From: Burkholderiales bacterium
GTDB taxonomy: Bacteria; Pseudomonadota; Gammaproteobacteria; Burkholderiales; Burkholderiaceae_C
Assembly (NCBI GenBank): GCA_005793295.1
Contig: SXSX01000219.1
Location: forward strand, 1-10,119
Length of the DNA: 10,119 nucleotides
Direction of reading: 5' to 3'
Of the stretch, positions 7,448 through 10,119 are shown piece after piece; position 1 is the first letter of the stretch; each line of letters opens with the position of its first letter. The translations under genes and the position numbers were made by a program. Below the pieces are notes generated by a model that saw nothing but the letters and a program-made list of their open reading frames with translations, searched no databases and was not told the origin of the DNA.

Positions 7448-7472
7448 ACCGATGGAGCGGGCCAAGAATCGC

Positions 7473-7488
7473 TTACTTTTAAGAGTAA
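7473..7488. repeat. 16-bp near-perfect palindrome in the Mth938 gene-bcp gap
   Basis: TTACTTTT followed directly by AAGAGTAA; seven of eight base pairs are symmetric, the exception being a T/G pair that could still form as U-G in RNA. It lies 25 nt past the Mth938-domain stop and 94 nt before bcp. It could be an operator for a dimeric regulator of bcp. It is not a terminator, being AT-rich and lacking a T-run. The rest of the 135-nt gap (7448-7582) shows no convincing promoter; a CTGACA (7549-7554) and AATAAT (7569-7574) pair has a 14-nt spacer, which is too short to trust. Confidence 0.35.
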
Positions 7489-7582
7489 AATCCAATGTTG
7501 TTGTAGAGGGCGAGGTGAATATCAAATGCGCTTTTCCCCCCACTTTGCCTGACACATCCTGCACGAGAAATAATTACCCCCT

Positions 7583-8059
7583 ATGGCGATCGTTGTCAAC
7601 AAACCTCTCCCCGAATTCGAAGCCAATGCCACCGGTGGCGTTCGTGTTACCCATAATTCCCACGTGGGTCAAACGATGGTGTTGTACTTTTACCCTAAAG
7701 ACAACACACCGGGCTGCACTACGGAAGCGATGCAGTTTCGTGACCGTTACAAAGATTTTGTAAAGGCAGGCGCCCATGTTTTCGGCGTTTCCCGCGACAA
7801 CATGAAGTCCCACGACGAATTCAAAGCAAAGTTAGAGCTTCCGTTTGAACTCATTGCCGACACCGAAGAAAAAATGTGTCACATGTTTGGGGTAGTCAAA
7901 AATAAAATCATGTACGGCAAAAAGGTCAAAGGAATTGAGCGCAGCACGTTCTTGGTTGGCCCGGATGGCGTTCTTAAAGAAGAATGGCGCGGCCTGAAGG
8001 TATTGGGGCACGTTGATGATGTTCTCAAAGCAGTTAAGGCGCTTAAAAAAGCCACTTAA
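7583..8059 (+). CDS. bcp: Thioredoxin-dependent thiol peroxidase, Bcp/PrxQ family
   Basis: Peroxiredoxin that reduces hydrogen peroxide and organic hydroperoxides in the cytoplasm. The 158 residues show the AhpC/TSA fold with LYFYPKDNTPGCTTEAMQF (34-52); Cys45 in PGCT is the peroxidatic cysteine, with Thr42 in the TxxC motif. Further conserved parts are FGVSRDNMKSHDEFKAKL (67-84), PFELIADTEEKMCHMFGV (87-104) and the late arginine region IERSTFLVGPDG (118-129). Position 50, which is the resolving Cys in E. coli Bcp (PGCTVQAC), is Met here; the only other cysteine is Cys99, matching the third Cys of E. coli Bcp. The enzyme may therefore work by a 1-Cys route or resolve through Cys99. No Shine-Dalgarno sequence is present at normal distance. 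It is followed by an inverted repeat and an intrinsic terminator. Confidence 0.93.
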   Translation: MAIVVNKPLPEFEANATGGVRVTHNSHVGQTMVLYFYPKDNTPGCTTEAMQFRDRYKDFVKAGAHVFGVSRDNMKSHDEFKAKLELPFELIADTEEKMCHMFGVVKNKIMYGKKVKGIERSTFLVGPDGVLKEEWRGLKVLGHVDDVLKAVKALKKAT

Positions 8060-8074
8060 TTGAGTCACACGGCT

Positions 8075-8093
8075 CATGCATAATAGTTGCATG
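8075..8093. repeat. Inverted repeat between bcp and its terminator
   Basis: CATGCA (8075-8080) and TGCATG (8088-8093) are perfect 6-bp arms around a 7-nt spacer. A CATAAT hexamer (8079-8084), 5 of 6 to the -10 consensus, sits within it but has only a poor -35 (TTAATT at 8056-8061). It could be an operator or simply a weak hairpin in the bcp trailer; nothing decides between these. Confidence 0.3.
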
Positions 8094-8122
8094 CTGTTCC
8101 AGTTTTCGAAAAAACAACTTCT

Positions 8123-8151
8123 AAAAGCCGCCTTGGCCCAAGGCGGCTTTT
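8123..8151 (+). terminator. Rho-independent terminator after bcp
   Basis: A perfect 13-bp stem, AAAAGCCGCCTTG (8123-8135) and CAAGGCGGCTTTT (8139-8151), closes a 3-nt GCC loop. The run of four T ends the stem and is followed by CCATTTTTA. The GC-rich core and flanking A/T runs are typical, and the symmetry would let it work in both directions. It ends the bcp transcript 64 nt past the stop and insulates phoH, 49 nt downstream. Confidence 0.9.
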
Positions 8152-8200
8152 CCATTTTTACAGCCTCGATTTTCTGACTTCTCTTCTCACTTTTTAAACC

Positions 8201-9850
8201 ATGCCACTTCCTCCTGCCCCGACAAAACGTGCCGATCGACTTCTTGGTAAATCCTCGAACGCTATGGAGTCTTCTTCTTCAGGGCCAGGAAAGCGTAAAA
8301 CACCCTCCGCGCAATTGGTAAGTGCTAAGCAGTCCAGTGTGAAAAAGACCTTGGCGACCGCCCCGAAGGTGATTGCCGCTGCACACAAGCCAGTGTCTTT
8401 TGACCGAGCCATTCCAAGCCCGGCTCCCAGCCCTGTTCTCTCCAAAAAGTCCAAATCCAAGGGACCTAGCAAACTTTTTGTACTCGACACCAACGTCCTG
8501 CTTCACGACCCCATGTGCTTGTTCCGATTTGAAGAACATGACATTTTCCTGCCCATGATCGTTCTTGAAGAGCTTGATGGCCACAAAAAGGGAATGACTG
8601 AAGTGGCTCGCAACGCACGCCAAACCAGCCGAACCTTGGATGCGCTCGCTGGAACACCGGGAGCCGACATTACGGCCGGCTTCATGCTCAACAGCACGGG
8701 GCAGCGGGAAGCCAAAGGCAAGCTCTTGTTTCAAACACAACCTTTAGATTACTCTCTACCCAGTAGTCTGCCTCAAGGCAAGGCGGACAACCAAATCCTC
8801 GGAGTCGTTGAGGCCTTGCGCCAGAAATTTGCGCCCCGTGAAGTGGTTTTGGTTTCCAAAGATATCAATATGCGCGTGAAAGCCAGAGCCTTAGGCTTGG
8901 CAACCGATGACTACCAAAATGACAAGGCACTTGAAGACGGCGACTTGCTTTACTCTGGTGCCTTGGCGCTACCCACTGACTTTTGGGCAACCCACGGCCA
9001 AAGTGTAGAAAGTTGGCAGCAAGGACAACACACCTTCTACAAAGTTGCAGGTCCTTCCGTACCTTCCATGTTGATTAACCAGTTTGTGTACTTCGAGTCA
9101 CCTGGTGAACCCAGCCTCTATGCCCGCGTGACAGAAATCCGTGGCGACATTGCCGTCCTTAAAACCCTCAAAGACTTCACCCACCTTAAAAATGCGGTGT
9201 GGGGTGTGATTGCGCGTAATCGAGAACAAAATTTTGCACTTAATTTACTAACCGATCCGGAAGTTGATTTCGTCACTCTGACCGGTACTGCGGGAACTGG
9301 TAAAACATTGATGGCGCTGGCTTCTGGACTCACCCAAGTATTGGATGACCGACGCTATACCGAAATTATCGTGACACGTGCCACTGTCAGTGTGGGCGAA
9401 GACATTGGCTTTTTACCTGGGAGTGAAGAGGAGAAAATGGGCCCTTGGATGGGCGCATTGGATGACAACCTCGAAGTTTTAGGTAAGGCCGATACCAGCG
9501 CAGGCGAATGGGGCCGCGCTGCCACCAATGAACTTATTCGCAGCCGCATCAAAATTAAGAGCATGAACTTCATGCGCGGGCGAACCTTTTTAAACAAGTA
9601 CGTCATCATCGATGAAGCCCAAAACTTAACCCCTAAACAAATGAAGACGCTGATTACCCGGGCTGGGCCAGGTACAAAAATAGTCTGCATGGGAAATCTG
9701 GCACAGATCGACACGCCCTACCTCACTGAAGGCTCCTCAGGCTTGACGTTTGCAGTGGACCGGTTCAAGGGCTGGCCCCATGGAGGCCACATTACGTTAG
9801 CCCGTGGTGAGCGCTCCCGGTTGGCAGATTTTGCGAGCGAAGTTCTCTAA
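8201..9850 (+). CDS. PIN domain-PhoH ATPase fusion protein (PhoH2/YlaK-like)
   Basis: A 549-residue protein joining a PIN-type ribonuclease domain to a PhoH P-loop ATPase; related PhoH2 proteins unwind and cut RNA. Residues 1-90 are a low-complexity leader rich in Ser, Pro, Lys and Ala. The PIN domain starts at KLFVLDTNVLLHD (91-103) and carries the acidic set Asp96, Glu124 (EELDGHKKG), Asp196 (KADNQIL) and Asp221 (SKDINMRVKA). A linker domain spans about 255-335. The ATPase has Walker A GTAGTGKT (362-369), ATVSVGEDIGFLPG (394-407), Walker B YVIIDEAQN (467-475) and a closing LARGERSRLADFA (533-545). All expected catalytic residues are present. The ATG was chosen because MPLPPAPTKRA matches the start I recall for related proteins; it has no Shine-Dalgarno sequence but a pyrimidine-rich leader. 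It stands alone after the bcp terminator and converges on dnaB. The RNA targets in this group are not known to me. Confidence 0.92.
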   Translation: MPLPPAPTKRADRLLGKSSNAMESSSSGPGKRKTPSAQLVSAKQSSVKKTLATAPKVIAAAHKPVSFDRAIPSPAPSPVLSKKSKSKGPSKLFVLDTNVLLHDPMCLFRFEEHDIFLPMIVLEELDGHKKGMTEVARNARQTSRTLDALAGTPGADITAGFMLNSTGQREAKGKLLFQTQPLDYSLPSSLPQGKADNQILGVVEALRQKFAPREVVLVSKDINMRVKARALGLATDDYQNDKALEDGDLLYSGALALPTDFWATHGQSVESWQQGQHTFYKVAGPSVPSMLINQFVYFESPGEPSLYARVTEIRGDIAVLKTLKDFTHLKNAVWGVIARNREQNFALNLLTDPEVDFVTLTGTAGTGKTLMALASGLTQVLDDRRYTEIIVTRATVSVGEDIGFLPGSEEEKMGPWMGALDDNLEVLGKADTSAGEWGRAATNELIRSRIKIKSMNFMRGRTFLNKYVIIDEAQNLTPKQMKTLITRAGPGTKIVCMGNLAQIDTPYLTEGSSGLTFAVDRFKGWPHGGHITLARGERSRLADFASEVL

Positions 9851-9860
9851 GTCAGCTTAG
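9847..9860. repeat. Small inverted repeat spanning both stop codons of convergent genes
   Basis: CTAAG (9847-9851), a 4-nt TCAG centre and CTTAG (9856-9860) form a perfect 5-bp hairpin that contains the TAA of the PhoH gene on the plus strand and the TAA of dnaB on the minus strand. The 6-bp gap between the genes leaves no space for a normal terminator, and this hairpin is too short and lacks a T-run to act as one. Confidence 0.4.
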
Positions 9861-10119
9861 TAGTCGCCACCGCCGCCATGCGCCAGGCTCTCAAATTTGG
9901 TGATCTGGCGCATAAAGGCTAACTTCACGGTTCCGGTGGGGCCGTTACGTTGCTTGGCGATGATGATTTCAGCAACGCCTGGCTCTTTGCAGGCCTCTTT
10001 AGTGTAGTACTCATCGCGGTAAATAAACATGATGATGTCTGCATCTTGCTCGATAGCACCCGATTCTCGCAAGTCACTCATCATCGGTCGCTTGTCGGGG
10101 CGCTGCTCGACGCTGCCGA
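9857..10119 (-). CDS. dnaB: Replicative DNA helicase DnaB, C-terminal end (truncated by window edge)
   Basis: Hexameric 5'-3' helicase that opens the replication fork and interacts with DnaG primase. Only the last 86 residues are present, reading in from the right edge without a stop. They hold SVEQRPDKRPMMSDLRESG (2-20), AIEQDADIIMFIYRDEYY (21-38) and IIIAKQRNGPTGTVKLAF (51-68), all hallmarks of the DnaB RecA-like domain; KQRNGP (55-60) carries the arginine-finger region. The tail is AHGGGGDY. Walker A and B lie outside the window. It is tail-to-tail with the PIN-PhoH gene, 6 bp apart. An internal Met near 10084 is part of the conserved PMMSDLRESG motif and is not a start. Confidence 0.95.
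   Translation of the reverse strand, partial: GSVEQRPDKRPMMSDLRESGAIEQDADIIMFIYRDEYYTKEACKEPGVAEIIIAKQRNGPTGTVKLAFMRQITKFESLAHGGGGDY

Noticed and set aside
7495..7506. Tiny frame ATG TTG TTG TAG upstream of bcp as a regulatory leader peptide
   Set aside because: Three codons with no ribosome site; expected by chance.
7549..7574. Possible promoter CTGACA / AATAAT just before bcp
   Set aside because: Each hexamer is 5 of 6 to consensus but the 14-nt spacer is too short for sigma-70, and transcription would begin at about the ATG.
1..10119. Defence island, prophage, IS element, CRISPR array or biosynthetic cluster
   Set aside because: Every large frame belongs to a recognisable housekeeping family, no transposase or integrase motif appears, and I saw no spaced direct repeats or terminal inverted repeats.

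Overview
The window looks like a core chromosomal segment of a betaproteobacterium, most likely Burkholderiales of the Comamonadaceae type. I base this on gene content and order (clpB / moaE-moaD-moeA / thrC-hom-alaA, divergent from an Mth938-domain gene, then bcp, a PIN-PhoH gene and dnaB) and on protein signatures such as the MPLPPAPTKRA start of the PhoH protein. Base composition looks close to half GC by eye, which is low for that family. I see no mobile element, CRISPR array, tRNA or rRNA, and coding density is very high.

Left block, minus strand, read from right to left: alaA-like aminotransferase (6960-5734), hom (5705-4383), thrC (4383-2953), moeA (2946-1702), moaD (1692-1441), moaE (1435-947), then the first 280 codons of clpB (840-1, running off the window). 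From alaA to moaE the gaps are 28 nt, a 1-nt stop/start overlap, then 6, 9 and 5 nt. This looks like one transcript joining threonine synthesis (aspartate semialdehyde to homoserine, then phosphohomoserine to threonine) to molybdenum-cofactor assembly (MoaD/MoaE molybdopterin synthase and MoeA molybdenum insertion). clpB is set apart by 106 nt carrying a near-consensus sigma-32 heat-shock promoter, so it can be switched on independently.

Right block, plus strand: a 124-residue Mth938-domain protein of unknown function (7073-7447) divergent from alaA across a roughly 110-nt shared promoter region; a Bcp/PrxQ-type peroxiredoxin (7583-8059) that has the peroxidatic Cys but not the usual resolving Cys; a strong intrinsic terminator (8123-8151); and a PIN-PhoH fusion protein (8201-9850). 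The block ends tail-to-tail, 6 bp apart, with the 3' end of dnaB on the minus strand (10119-9857), which runs off the right edge.

No clearly new system is evident. The points worth a second look are modest: the sigma-32 promoter between moaE and clpB, the Thr/Moco operon linkage, the TTG start of the aminotransferase, the missing resolving Cys in Bcp, the shared lack of a Shine-Dalgarno sequence on all three plus-strand genes, the PIN-PhoH fusion with its long low-complexity leader, and a few small inverted repeats in intergenic DNA.
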